A stretch of 64,000 bases of DNA from Bryum argenteum (taxonomy: Eukaryota; Streptophyta; Bryopsida; Bryales; Bryaceae), in assembly GCA_037043015.1 (NCBI GenBank), contig CM073328.1, forward strand, positions 15,163,495 to 15,227,494, read 5' to 3'. Positions 1-9,534 of this stretch are shown here, one piece after another (within the stretch, counting starts at the first letter, position 1; each line of letters opens with the position of its first letter). The position numbers and the translations under genes are program-made. A model generated the notes under the pieces. It was not told the origin of the DNA, did not search any database, and worked only from the letters and a program-made list of their open reading frames with translations.

Positions 1-424
1 GAGAAGGTTTTCGATAAGAAGTCAAATTTCAGCAAATTCCCGGGAACGTCAGAGGTTGTCAAGCGGGTTACGTACCGGTATGCACACGAACTCAACCTCC
101 CTTGCTATATCATTGATTTCCCTTATTCTACGATACCTTAGTGACTAGAACAAATTGCATTTGTAATTGATTAGGTACTTCAAGAGGGAGCTACTTCCGA
201 AAGGTGCCATCGATGTACAATCGCTCCCGAAGTACTTTGCAGCATGGATTCAGAGAGGTTCAGACCAATGTATCTATACTGCTCAACAGTTGAAAAGGTA
301 CAAACAACCACACTTGGATGCAGGATGTTGGTATCTCGACTGCGTCAGGGTTGTCTTGCTAGACACAGACGGACGTCAGACAGACACGACATGTCAGACA
401 GACATTGAGCCTCAGAATGTCTAA
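1..424 (+). CDS. 3' end of a spliced gene, function unknown (partial)
   Basis: Two exons fit, 1..77 and 175..424. The donor is GTATGC after position 77, the acceptor is ..TTGATTAG before 175, and the reading phase is kept across the join, ending at TAA 422-424. The intron is 97 bp. The visible 109 residues are basic and aromatic-rich (for example VTYRYFKRELLPKG, then KYFAAWIQRG, then DAGCWYLD) and end in a threonine/aspartate/glutamine-rich tail (QTDTTCQTDI). I do not recognise a domain. The upstream part lies outside the window. The last 50 bases resemble the first coding bases of the methyltransferase gene at 19,754, including a 14-base exact match GTCAGACAGACATT, so the two may descend from one locus or one family. 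The splice logic is seen directly; the relationship is inferred. Confidence 0.6.
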
Positions 425-451
425 TAGAATCTACAGAATCTTTTTTTTACC

Positions 452-499
452 CTGGATTTACCCTGTCCACGTTGCATCCTACGTGGCTACCACGTGGCA
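452..499. repeat. putative left inverted repeat of the 19 kb block (degenerate)
   Basis: In order this stretch reads CTGGATTTACCCTG, TCCTACGTGGC and ACGTGGCA. The reverse complement of 19,627-19,690 carries CTGAGATTTACCTTG, TCCTACGTGGC and ACGTGGAA in the same order, with spacing that differs by 4-12 bases. The match is short and gapped, so it could be chance or shared promoter-like sequence. Confidence 0.3.
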
Positions 500-539
500 T
501 GTACAGCTCAGCAATACGGTTCGCGACCGCGCCACGTAG

Positions 540-840
540 GACTGGACCAGCGGTCGTGTCATCTAGACCGGCGGTCGCCTTAGCGACCGACGATCGCCCA
601 GGGTCGACCGATGATCGCCCAGGGTCGACCGACGATCGCCCAGGGTCGACCGACGATCGCCCATGGTCGACCGACGATCGCCCATGAGCGACCGACGATC
701 GCCCATGAGCGACCGACGATCGCCCATGAGCGACCGACGATCGCCCATGAGCGACCGACGATCGCCCATGGCGACCGGCGGTCTCGCTGGACCGGCGGTC
801 GCCTATTCTGGCCCCTGGACCGGTGGTCGCCTAGGCTGGC
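540..840. repeat. GC-rich 21-bp palindrome array, cluster 1
   Basis: About eight tandem 21-bp units run from roughly 585 to 770, with core CGACCGACGATCGCCC and either AGGGT or ATGAG between cores. Units of the second type, ACCGGCGGTCGCC, flank them on both sides. Each core is an imperfect palindrome. Because 21 is divisible by three, open frames on both strands run through the array (STDDRPG or DRRSPM repeats). These are artefacts, not proteins. The array lies downstream of the kinase gene and just inside the putative left inverted repeat. Confidence 0.9.
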
Positions 841-1244
841 CTTGCATTGGAGGCTTCCCCCGAGTAGAATAAGTAAATTTTTTTATCCCACATTATCCAA
901 AATTCTTCCTTTCACGTTTTTAAACGTAGATGAAGCATTAAGAATTCAAGATGAAACAAATTACAACAACCCACAAACCCCTGAAGGAAAGGCTAACATC
1001 TACCATGAGGTTTGAAACTCATGTAACACAAAATGTGGTGACATACATACGTGACTAGTGTAAAAAGGGAACATAATTATAAGAGTTGCAAAAATCTATT
1101 AGATTTGGAACAATATGTCAAAAAGTAGATTGTATATATTGCAAGTATGAAATGTGAATTACATGGCTAAATGAGCACTCAATGACGTGAGATGGTCATC
1201 CAAAGGAGTCTATGAATTGCAAGAAGATATACTGATATTATAAA
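841..1244. other. no gene seen
   Basis: AT-rich sequence between the first array and the end of the kinase gene. I see no coding potential or conserved motif. It may hold the kinase 3' untranslated region, which would be read on the minus strand. Confidence 0.5.
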
Positions 1245-2804
1245 CTAATAACTGTCCTCTCTAAATACAAGCTCCGGTGGAAGCATATGATATGGTTTCG
1301 CCATCAAGCGGTTCACCACCTCCGAACAGGTCATTCTCTCATTTAATTCATGCCTGGTCATTGAGAACACCTTCCTTAGGAATGAATCTCGCACCGTCGA
1401 ATTCGGTAATAATTCTTCGTCGAATTCGTTATACACACCAATCAGCTGGATGAGCTTGCCAACCGCATACGAATCTGATGCTACCGTGGTTGGATGTCGA
1501 AGTTCCTGGACGTTCAAATTTGTATCTGAACCTTCAGGTCCATAAGTATAGAACAACTCGGGCACCACCCACCATCGACGTGTCATATCTTCTTTCTTTT
1601 TTTCCGTCGTCTGGTATCCGTAACGTGAAGGCTGTTGTTCTACTATACGAGATGCCATCCCCCAGTCACACACTCCAATACAAATCTTGGTTCCTCCGAA
1701 AGTTGGGAAATGCAATAGTATGTTCGAGGGGGATAGGTCGTTGTGAAGAACTCCCGTCTTATGCACGAGATTCATGATGTACACTAAACCCCAAGCTAAT
1801 TTCATCCTGTGCTGACGGAAAAGGGTAAAAGGGTAATCTGAAAGCTTCCTCTTGAGTGAGACTCGGAACTTCCTTCACTTTCGACCAGTGAAGATGTTTG
1901 TCGCCGACCTTCTCATCCAACTTCAACATCTCGTGTAGTGATCCCCCATTCCACCAATACGAGTAAGCTTCGAATGTCCTTGTATGCAACGCCCAAAACT
2001 TGATAATTCCTGGATGATTCAAAGGACATACAAGAGCTTCTGCAGCAGTCTCTATCCTCCTCTTCTGAAGATTCATATTCTTGGAAAGCTTTGCTGCAAA
2101 CTCGACATTTTCTGGAACGTGGTCTACTCCAAGTATCTTCACCTTCCGCACTAGTCCATGGCCTCCCTCCATATTGCGGCCTGATAGAGCTTCTATCGTA
2201 GCGTCTTGAGGAATCCACACCACCCCCGACCCTGTGTCTCGTTCAAATGTGGCGAGCAAAGCGGTTTTTTCCCATGACTTCCCTCGGGTTTTATTCTTGC
2301 TAAGCTTTTGGATTGTGTGTATCCACCAATCCATCTTGCGTTTGAACTGGTCCTCTTCTTGTGTTAGACGCCTCGTTCCAAATCGCTTCTTCCACAACTC
2401 CTTTACATTGAAGATGCATTGTTCAACTGTATTATCCATCCACAACCCGTATTGCGAATAATAATCCACATCTTGGTATTTCTCCGTTTCCTCCATGGCC
2501 TTCAAAATTACTGCCGCCAATTTCTTCTTCAATCTCTCTTTGCCCGTGCTAACATTCCTGAGGTAGTTGTGCTCTAGGAATTGAGCCTCCGTTTCCTCAT
2601 ACCAATCCATGCATGCTTTTTCCGCAAACTTAGTATAATCTGTTGTTGGGAATCCGGTCTGTCTTCTTCTTTTGGGTGTCTCCTCTTCCTCTTATGGCCT
2701 CCACTTCCACTAGGTTGTTCCCCTCCAACGTCTGGTGCAAATGTTTCGGGGGCATCCAGATCCCATGCTTGTTGTCCCTTCCCGTGCTTTTTGGATTTAG
2801 TCAT
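1245..2804 (-). pseudogene. protein kinase-like gene with frame disruptions
   Basis: Read on the minus strand from ATG at 2804 (MTKSKKHGKG). A basic, disordered N-terminus (HKRKRRHPKEE) and a helical region lead into a kinase fold: glycine loop GGHGLVRKV, lysine in EFAAKLSK, HPGIIKFWAL, catalytic loop LHNDLSPSNI (HND in place of HRD), metal motif CDWGMA (DWG in place of DFG) and WVVPEL at the APE position. The catalytic aspartates and lysine are present, so the fold could have been active on serine/threonine. Two single-base frame changes are apparent, near 2630 and near 1806, each joining segments that continue the kinase alignment. A very small intron is less likely. A TATA box lies at 2982-2992 beside array cluster 2. 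The substrate is unknown. Confidence 0.75.
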
Positions 2805-2981
2805 CGTCGAAAATCTTGAAAAAAGCGGCAAAAAATCTCCCCCCTGCTATCAGTGTGCACCAAACCCCAAAAACTCCTCAGACGACCCGGCAGTGCGCAT
2901 CATTAAGACGAGCAAGGACACAGGGCGGAAGAGAATTCGGTAGCGGTTTGGGGAAAAGTAATAACAAACCCGCGCGTTGGG

Positions 2982-2992
2982 ATTTATATATC
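2982..2992 (-). promoter_or_regulatory. TATA box for the kinase gene
   Basis: The minus strand reads GGATATATAAATCC about 180 bases before the kinase ATG at 2804. It abuts the left edge of array cluster 2, mirroring the TATA box of the divergent gene at the right edge. Confidence 0.6.
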
Positions 2993-3316
2993 CTTGGAGA
3001 CCGGCGGTCGCCCTACAGTCGCCACCGGCGTCGCCCTAAGTCTCATTGCCGCGGCAACAACAGACCGGCGGGTCGCCCTACGTCCCGTAGTCGCGACAAC
3101 TGGACCGGCGGTCGCCCTGCGTCCCGCTGTCGCGAACAGCTGGACCGGCGGTCGCCCTACGCCCATTGCCGCGAACAATACCATCGGTGGTCGCCCTGCC
3201 TCCCGCTGTCGCGATTAGCTGCACCGGCGGTCGCGCTCTCATTGGACCGGCGATCGCCACGCAACGCGATACCTCTATCTGGACCGCCGGTCGCCTTGGA
3301 TTTCTGGTCGCCCCCG
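2993..3316. repeat. GC-rich palindrome array, cluster 2 (between divergent promoters)
   Basis: Seven GACCGGCGGTCGCCC-type cores with variants are spaced mostly 39-42 bases apart (near 3002, 3064, 3104, 3146, 3184, 3222, 3247). The sequences between cores are related to one another (CCCGCTGTCGCGA and similar). The array fills the gap between the kinase TATA box on the left and the TATA box of the first WCHI gene on the right, so it occupies the position of a shared upstream activating region. Confidence 0.85.
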
Positions 3317-3317
3317 C

Positions 3318-3408
3318 GTATATATTCCCCTATAGTACCTAAACTTGTTATTTGGGTTTACTGGCCTAGCGCGTTGTCTTACATCCATTGAATTGGCTGC
3401 ATGCTCGT
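3318..3408 (+). promoter_or_regulatory. core promoter of WCHI copy 1
   Basis: A TATA-like box GTATATATTCCCC lies at 3318-3330, directly after the last palindrome of cluster 2. At 3367-3408 is a degenerate form of the block found before the other copies (AGCGCGTTGTCTTAC, later GGCTGCATGCTCG). The spacing of about 48 bases from TATA to block suggests that the block spans or follows the transcription start. Confidence 0.55.
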
Positions 3409-3452
3409 GTGGGGTAGGTAATAACTATTTGCCATTTTTGGCTATTTCATCC

Positions 3453-4790
3453 ATGGCTACTCTCGGCCAACTTCGGAAGGAAGAGAACGACAAGAAGAGG
3501 AAGAGGAAGGGCGCTCCACAACGGAAAAGATTACACTTGCTTCTAAATCCAAATAAGCTTGCCTTCAGAGGTTGGGAAGATGAACCAGATATGTGGACGA
3601 TGGCCACTTGCGAATCGTTCATTGAATGGTGTCACATTGACAATAAATTCCCTCTCTCTCGTCACTATTTTCACCGGCGCACCAACAAGGCAAATCTTAA
3701 GTTTTGCGAATGCCCAAACTTCAAGCAACGATGCATTGAGGTTTACCAAGTCCTGTATGGCATGCCATGTGTGGAGCGCAACGAGGTTCCATTGTTTCTT
3801 GCTCGTGGAGTATACGCCGAGGTTGCTCTTGGTAAACGAGTGGATTGGACAACTATCAAAGAGGGGAAGCATGTAACACGACCTTCAACGAGTGACATTC
3901 CGACAGGCATTCTAAGATTCCCTGACGCTCCTAATGGTGGCATGGCGGTGATGAGGTCTATTACCAAGGCTATGGAAGAGGCTGCCCATCATAGTGCTAC
4001 ATCGGAAGAGGACGATGACTCGGATGGTTCGCGGCCTCGTAAGGCGGTGCGTCAAGTTCGACAACCTCTTCCTCCCGCCAAATAAGCAGATTGATGCGGA
4101 TCATCGTCGTAATTTACGTGGCGCGTTCAAAATAGGTGGCTCTCGCCCTCCAATAGCAAGTAATCATCCACCCGTAGTAGAGCCCCATGGTACTTGCATC
4201 TTACCATTGGAAGAACTTGACTCATCTTCTGATCTCAAAGCTCTTCTGAAGAGTAAAGACGACGTCATAGCAAGATTGGAAGCGGATCTCGAAAAACACA
4301 AGCAATGTATGAGGAGAAGGTGAAAGAAGGGGAGCAGCTTTCCGTGGAATATGCACGCATGCGCGAGAAGATGCAAGAACTATCTCACGCACGTAACATT
4401 CGTGGAGATGTAGAGAAATCTGACATGGCGGATGTTGATAGAGTTGTCTTCAACCTTACAGAGGACTTGGCATTTGGAGAAATGTCACCGCAACGCCCTA
4501 CATTGCGCCGTCCTGTGAAAGCTCAGCCATGTGTTGTTAATATGTCGGGCCTCGAACGAGAAGAAGATGTACGATGTGATTCTCAGGATTCTTTATCTTT
4601 ACCGCTGTTCCCCCCTATCCGTAATCCCCCTTTCATGTCGTCTGATGGATACAACTCCTTATTAAAGGAAAAGCTACAAATCGCAAGCCCGTTTGGAGCG
4701 GTTTGTTATGCCACTTACTACCATTGGAAGGTGGCATGTATACTTTCGGTGGATAGAGGGAGACAAGTTGCGGCGAGCTGAGAAGATCGA
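3453..4790 (+). pseudogene. WCHI family copy 1: conserved domain plus coiled coil
   Basis: The start is ATG 3453 (MATLGQLRKEEN). A basic N-terminus is followed by the domain shared with copies at 6169-7513, 9535-11087 and 14,159-14,864: FRGWEDEPDMW, FIEWCHIDNKFP, RHYFHRRTNKANL, CECPNF, RCIEV, NEVPLFLARGVYAEV and VDW. The domain is followed by an acidic stretch and a charged, coiled-coil-like region (for example RLEADLEKHKQC). The frame changes near 4000-4080 and near 4310, and again after about 4730, while homology or composition continues, so the copy appears decayed. Conserved Cys/His spacing (WCH, H..H, C.C, RC) suggests metal binding. I do not recognise the family. The gene probably continued into the RING region that follows. 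Confidence 0.65.
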
Positions 4791-4833
4791 TAAGAATTTT
4801 ACTAGTGGAGCTGGTCGTGAACGTTTGGTATGA

Positions 4834-5783
4834 CCTCGTGGCCGAGTGTGGATACATTGTTTGATAATCTTCCTATGATGGACATCAAGATGCAAGATGA
4901 CACTTCTACGAGGTTGTAGATTGGAGTAAGGCCGGGTGGAATTTCAAACACCACATGTCGACACATGTTAATGTAGAATCCAAGACATTATTGTGGCCCA
5001 ACCCTCCGCAGCTTTGTATTGGATCACTCTACGTGTCCCATATGCCTAAATCCATTTGGACCGAGGGGTGGATGGGCTTTAGGCTCTTGTGTCCATATGT
5101 ATCATCCGCAGTGTCTTTTAGTTCATTGTTTGACTCAAAGTCGTTGTGCTATATGCAAAGCGCCTTTTCACGAGCGGTTCTACGAGATGTTCAATCTAAG
5201 AACTTATATGCCGCCTTCTTGGGAACACAATGCCGAGACTACGACGAGGTTCGATTCTCGGGTAAAGACCTTATTTGGAGTTGGCGTAGAGGTGAACATG
5301 ATCTCGAGAAGAGTACTCCTAGCTCCCAATTGAATTGGGAGACTCGACCCAAACGAGATTCTAAGAGTTGCTCCAATACTTGCGGACACGGTCCACAAAG
5401 ATGAGGGTAATCGGATGTTCTTCTTCCAATGCCTTGGAGGCTATTTTGATGTGAGCTCTAATACATTCAAGTGGGGCCCCATCCAATGGGACATCGATGG
5501 AATCAATATGGGAAGAGAGTAACCGACGGTGAAGGTCATGCCTCCATGGAAGATTTGGAAGAGTGTCAATATCTTTGAGTCTACTTGGGGGCCACGATAC
5601 CGATCTCAAGCTCTAGACTATTTCTTGGATGTACATAGTCCCCTCACAAGAAGGACTTTGCGGGACTTGAAAGACTCTAGAGTTTTAGATCCGATCTTAA
5701 ATGCAGATGGTCCATTCAATCGAACTCGTGCAAAGCGCAAACTTCTTGTTGGAGAATGCTCCAACCCTCAGCCTAGTGAATGA
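4834..5783 (+). pseudogene. RING-H2 domain region, probably the C-terminal half of WCHI copy 1
   Basis: An open stretch around 5019-5180 gives CPICLNPFGPRGGW, then CVHMYHPQC, then CAICKAPFHERFYEMF. This fits C-x2-C-x14-C-x-H-x2-H-x2-C-x8-C-x2-C, a RING-H2 finger typical of E3 ubiquitin ligases. Before it, another frame carries VVDWSKAGWNFKHH and LLWPNPPQLC. After it come YMPPSWEHN, GKDLIWSWRR, EGNRMFFFQCLGGYFD and WGPIQWDIDGI. Two stop codons (5331-5333 and 5520-5522) and at least one frame change interrupt the reading, so the gene is decayed. Linking it to the WCHI domain rests on strand and adjacency only; it could be a separate gene. Confidence 0.6.
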
Positions 5784-6168
5784 TAATTACGATATTGTGA
5801 ATCCATACACTCGAGCATAGCGTATGGTTTTAGCTATATAGGACTATATTCCATTATAGTATTATCGAGTGGTAGCTTTTTGCGCAACAATGTATCTCAT
5901 TTCCTATTGTACTACTTTTTGCATCGATTACATCAATGGTATGTATTTGGTTCGCTCCTTTGCTTGTGGTCTATCGATTGTACTTTGTCGCTTTTTATTG
6001 TATCTTACATCTTCATAGTCCATATAACCCGCCCAACCCCTTGTACCAATGCACAAACACGTACTTACGCATGATGAAAGGTAAAAACAAACTTCCATAT
6101 ATAAAGAGTATGCGAAAAAGTACATAGAAGAAATTACGTACACTTTCCCTACACCTAAATAACGTAAA
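5784..6168. other. AT-rich spacer between convergent genes
   Basis: Noncoding, AT-rich sequence between the ends of WCHI copies 1 and 2, which converge here. I see no repeat array, RNA gene or further coding signal. Confidence 0.5.
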
Positions 6169-7513
6169 TCAAATATCGTTTGGTGAATGTTGGGGTTGTA
6201 AGTCCATTGCCTCTACGTTAAGAATCTTCAACTTTTTCCTTGCCCTTTGAAAAAGTGATCGTTGCGGTTCCAAATCAACGTCGATTGCGTTTATGTTGAT
6301 GTCATCTTTTGCGTTACTTTTTTACGATGAGCCCACTCTGCCCATGCGTCCTCAAATCGAGCATTCTCCTCGGCCTACACATAGTTGCTTTGCGAGTTTT
6401 ACATTCTGGTCTTCACTCCATTTCACCAGCCTCTTTAATTTGTCAACTTCCTCTGGAGTCTTGCCATACTTACCCGCTAATGCCAAATCCCGAATGCGTA
6501 GCATCTCTTTATCTACCTCTAGAGCAATAGATTCTTCAATATCCGTCAACTTATCCCTCCTCTCGCCTAGGACCCCTTCCGGGTAATTATGTTTAGTCAG
6601 TCCGAAACTCTACGTAGTCTTCTACGGAAAGGTCATTTGAATTTTTCTTCTCAAAAAACTTCTTCTTAGCCTCTTTTCGTAGCACAAGCATGGTCTCCAT
6701 GTCAGCTATGTGGTCTAGAGCTTTTTCGAAAACCTCCCGACATTCTTCTTGTACATCGTATGGTGTAGAAAGGGCTCTTTCTTTGAGGGCTTCCAATTCT
6801 TTTCTATTCTGCAGTACTAAATCCAATTCGATGCATGTGACTCTACCTAAATTGTGCAAAAGGATCAAAGTATCCATGGCTTCGGATAATCTTCCACCCA
6901 CTTTTCGGAATGGATTTACCTCAAAGGATATTGCTTCAATCCAATGCAGTGGAGGACTAGTTGGTTCATCGAGCTCGTATTCGTGTGTGTGTTCATCCTC
7001 CGAAGATTCAGAAGAAGACCCTGCTGTGTAAAATTCCACGTCGGCCTTAGGACTCATAGGTACCGTTCCAATTCCATCTCCTTCAATAGTCTTTGATGTC
7101 TCTCCAACCTCTATTGGTTCGGTCTTCTCTTGTATAGGCAAACGTGGATGCGTCCACCAATGCACCTCCTTCCCGAGAATCATTTCCGCATATGCCATTT
7201 GTGCCAAAAAGTAGGGAACCTCATATTTAAAAATATGGTTGTTACCGTATATCATATGCCAAGCATAGATGCATATCGCTTTGAAATCGTAATGATGGCA
7301 CTCTCGGAGGTTAGCTTCATTCTTGTGCCGATGAATATTGTGCCAATGTAGAGGAAAGAGCTTGTTGATGTGGCACCACTCCACATATTTCTCACATATG
7401 GCAAAAGACCACGGCCCCGTCTCTTCCTCCCATCCTCTAAACGCTACTATCTTTGGATTCTTCAAGATGTCCCTGCGCTTCTTCGCAATCCGACCTCGGT
7501 CATGGCGCACCAT
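6169..7513 (-). pseudogene. WCHI family copy 2
   Basis: Minus strand from ATG 7513 (MVRHDRGRIAKKRR); an earlier ATG at 7546 is possible. The domain reads FRGWEEETGPW, YVEWCHINKLFP, HWHNIHRHKNEANL, CHHYDF, NEVPYFLAQ-like (here YEVPYFLAQMAYAEM) and VHWW. It is followed by an acidic serine-rich linker (SSSESSEDEH) and a long charged helical region. The main frame is open to 6593. Related coiled-coil sequence continues in a second frame to about 6350 (DIEESIALEVDKEM) and again to a stop at 6169-6171, so about two or three disruptions are present. This is the longest continuous copy of the family. Upstream lies the shared block at 7580-7626 and array cluster 3. Confidence 0.65.
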
Positions 7514-7579
7514 GGATGTGCCCGCTACAACGGGTAGTGCCTCCATAAGAAAAATTTGTAGAAAAACGCAAAGTCCCTC

Positions 7580-7626
7580 TACGAGCAAGCAAGCAGCAAC
7601 TCTGAAGTCGATACTAGTCAATGCGC
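7580..7626 (-). promoter_or_regulatory. conserved upstream block of WCHI copy 2
   Basis: On the minus strand it reads CGCGCATTGACTAGTATCG, then GAGTTGCTGCTTGC, then TTGCTCG. It matches the blocks before copies 3 and 4 at most positions, in the same order and at a similar distance from the start codon. No clear TATA box is seen between it and the array. Confidence 0.55.
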
Positions 7627-7689
7627 GAAAAGGAGGAACTCGCAAAGTGTGAAAATGGACTGCCCGTCGCGTTCTTAAGCACAGTGATA

Positions 7690-7860
7690 AGGCGACCGGC
7701 GGTCTACAAAATGTGCACCGCCGGTCGCCCGCTGGTCCAGCTATCGCCCTATCTCGACCGCCGATCGCCCCAGCGACCGACGTTCGCCCATGAACTGGAC
7801 CGGCGGTCGCCCTAGCGACCGACGTTCGCCCATGAGCTGAATCGGCGGTCGCCCTATTTC
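7690..7860. repeat. GC-rich palindrome array, cluster 3
   Basis: The two 21-bp unit types alternate here, CGACCGACGTTCGCCC and GGACCGGCGGTCGCCC, giving a clean 42-bp period over 7774-7855, with more divergent units before it. It sits just upstream of WCHI copy 2. Confidence 0.85.
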
Positions 7861-9150
7861 ACCTATTTGTGTTGAATGCGAGGGCATCAGGTTTCATAGC
7901 AGCTCCTACGAGGATGAGAATCATGAGATGAGGATGAATATTGGATGGGGGAGGAATAAAAGAGCCCTTTAGTTTATAATGTATTAATTCTAAAAATTAG
8001 GAATGTATGCATAGGGTAGGAATTTCGGATCGTGGGTCCCATAATTCCCATTTTATGATCATTCAATTCCTAAGAAATGGACAAGAGATGTGTAAATGGA
8101 TAATAATGAATGGGAGGAAGGATGGGGTGAGAGTTTTTCGTCCTCTTTGTAGGCATGAATGGTATATATTATTTTGTATGGTGTATATTTTAAGAAGTCA
8201 TATCGTGCCTAATCGATTATAATAATTGATAAAATGTGAAATCATTTATAGAGCATCAGCCTCTTCAATGCATGAAAACACTTTAATGAATCTAACGATT
8301 CAATACCTACAATCTAAGCATGTAATCCTAGGTAGTCAATTCCTAGCATCTAAATAAGATACCATTTCTGTACAAAACTGCACCTCTTATTTTAACATCA
8401 CATTCAAGAACAATTTCTAGTTTCTTTTTATATCAATGGAGCCTTTAATATATTATAAGATCTCCGTATATAATATCCGACTGATAGATTATCCTTGCAA
8501 TGAGTTTATGGGCTCATAACATTATGAAATTGGTTAAATTGAGTGGGGGGAGGAATTTGAAAATTTTGGCAAGTCAAAAATAAGGTCTTGAAATACAATT
8601 AAGTGAATGGAATTAGTGCATATACCCTAGAAAGCACTAAGAGAAATAGTTGCTTACCAAATTAAAAGGTGATATATCATGACATATTATATGTTTGGAG
8701 AAAAAATGAGTGACCAGTATATAAAGGTAAATATTTGAAGTGAAGAAGACTAATGATTTGCGGACATTCTTCTCAACCCATTACTGAGCGTACTTTTGGA
8801 ACCAATATTTGATGAGTATTTTATGTTGAGAATTCTGAGAATGTTGAAAATTATAATTTTGTAAATTGTGATTAAACATGTATCGATCTAAATCCATATT
8901 ACACCACAAGAGTATCCAATGAGAATAAAATCATTTTTCATGTATCATGGTCACCGCTCTTGGCAAAATGCCCATGACCATGAGAATCATTTTCAATTGT
9001 GAATGAGATATAGGAAGAAGTGAGTGGGAATGAGAGGGAATGAGGGGGATGAGGGGATTGAAGGGGGAATGGGGAGATGCTTGAATCGGTTAATTCAAAA
9101 TTTGAATATTGCATAAAGAGGATCCAAGAAAAGAGCGGGAGCTCTCTGCG
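7861..9150. other. AT-rich intergenic region
   Basis: About 1.3 kb of AT-rich sequence between arrays 3 and 4. No open frame with protein-like composition, no RNA gene and no tandem repeat were found. It separates the divergent WCHI copies 2 and 3. Confidence 0.5.
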
Positions 9151-9154
9151 AAGT

Positions 9155-9345
9155 CGCCCTGCAGAGTGCCGGTCGCCCGGAGCGCTCCGAGGCCGGATCG
9201 AAACTCTTCGAAGCCGCACCGCGGTCGCCCGGAGGTCTCTGCTGCACTGGACCGGCGGTCGCCCGAGCGAGTCTTGAAGAAACACCGACCGGGCGGTCGC
9301 CCTAACGATGTCGCCGGGACACCGCCGGTCGCCATGCCACAGGAG
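9155..9345. repeat. GC-rich palindrome array, cluster 4
   Basis: Degenerate cores such as GGACCGGCGGTCGCCC near 9249 and ACCGCCGGTCGCC near 9320, with several half-sites (CGGTCGCCC). It lies immediately upstream of the TATA-like box and conserved block of WCHI copy 3. Confidence 0.75.
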
Positions 9346-9346
9346 G

Positions 9347-9449
9347 TTAAATACAATCGTAATAGGCCGTAGTCGTCACTTTTCAGTCCACGTGCCGTGG
9401 AATTGCGCATTGTCTGGTGTCGACTCAAAGTTGCCACTTGCTTGCTCGA
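9347..9449 (+). promoter_or_regulatory. core promoter of WCHI copy 3
   Basis: A TATA-like TTAAATACA at 9347 is followed about 55 bases later by the conserved block TTGCGCATTGTCTGG, then TGTCGAC, then AGTTGCCACTTGCTTGC. The block is nearly the same before copy 4, although the bases between block and ATG differ. This implies selection on the block or recent shared ancestry of the promoter. Confidence 0.55.
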
Positions 9450-9534
9450 TTGGAGGCCAACGTGGACTGCACCATTTTTGGTGTTTTGTATCTAACATCA
9501 CATCATAGCGGCATTTCCGTGATCGGAGGTAACA

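Noticed and set aside
472-1015. Open frames with STDDRPG or DRRSPM repeats (also at 2984-3391, 7621-7815, 13,539-14,120, 19,332-19,514)
   Set aside because: They are translations of the 21-bp GC-rich arrays. A unit divisible by three keeps all frames open on both strands.
2993-3316. CRISPR-like array of palindromic repeats
   Set aside because: Repeats are degenerate, the sequences between them are related to one another rather than unique, and the context is a eukaryotic nucleus with introns. No cas genes are present.
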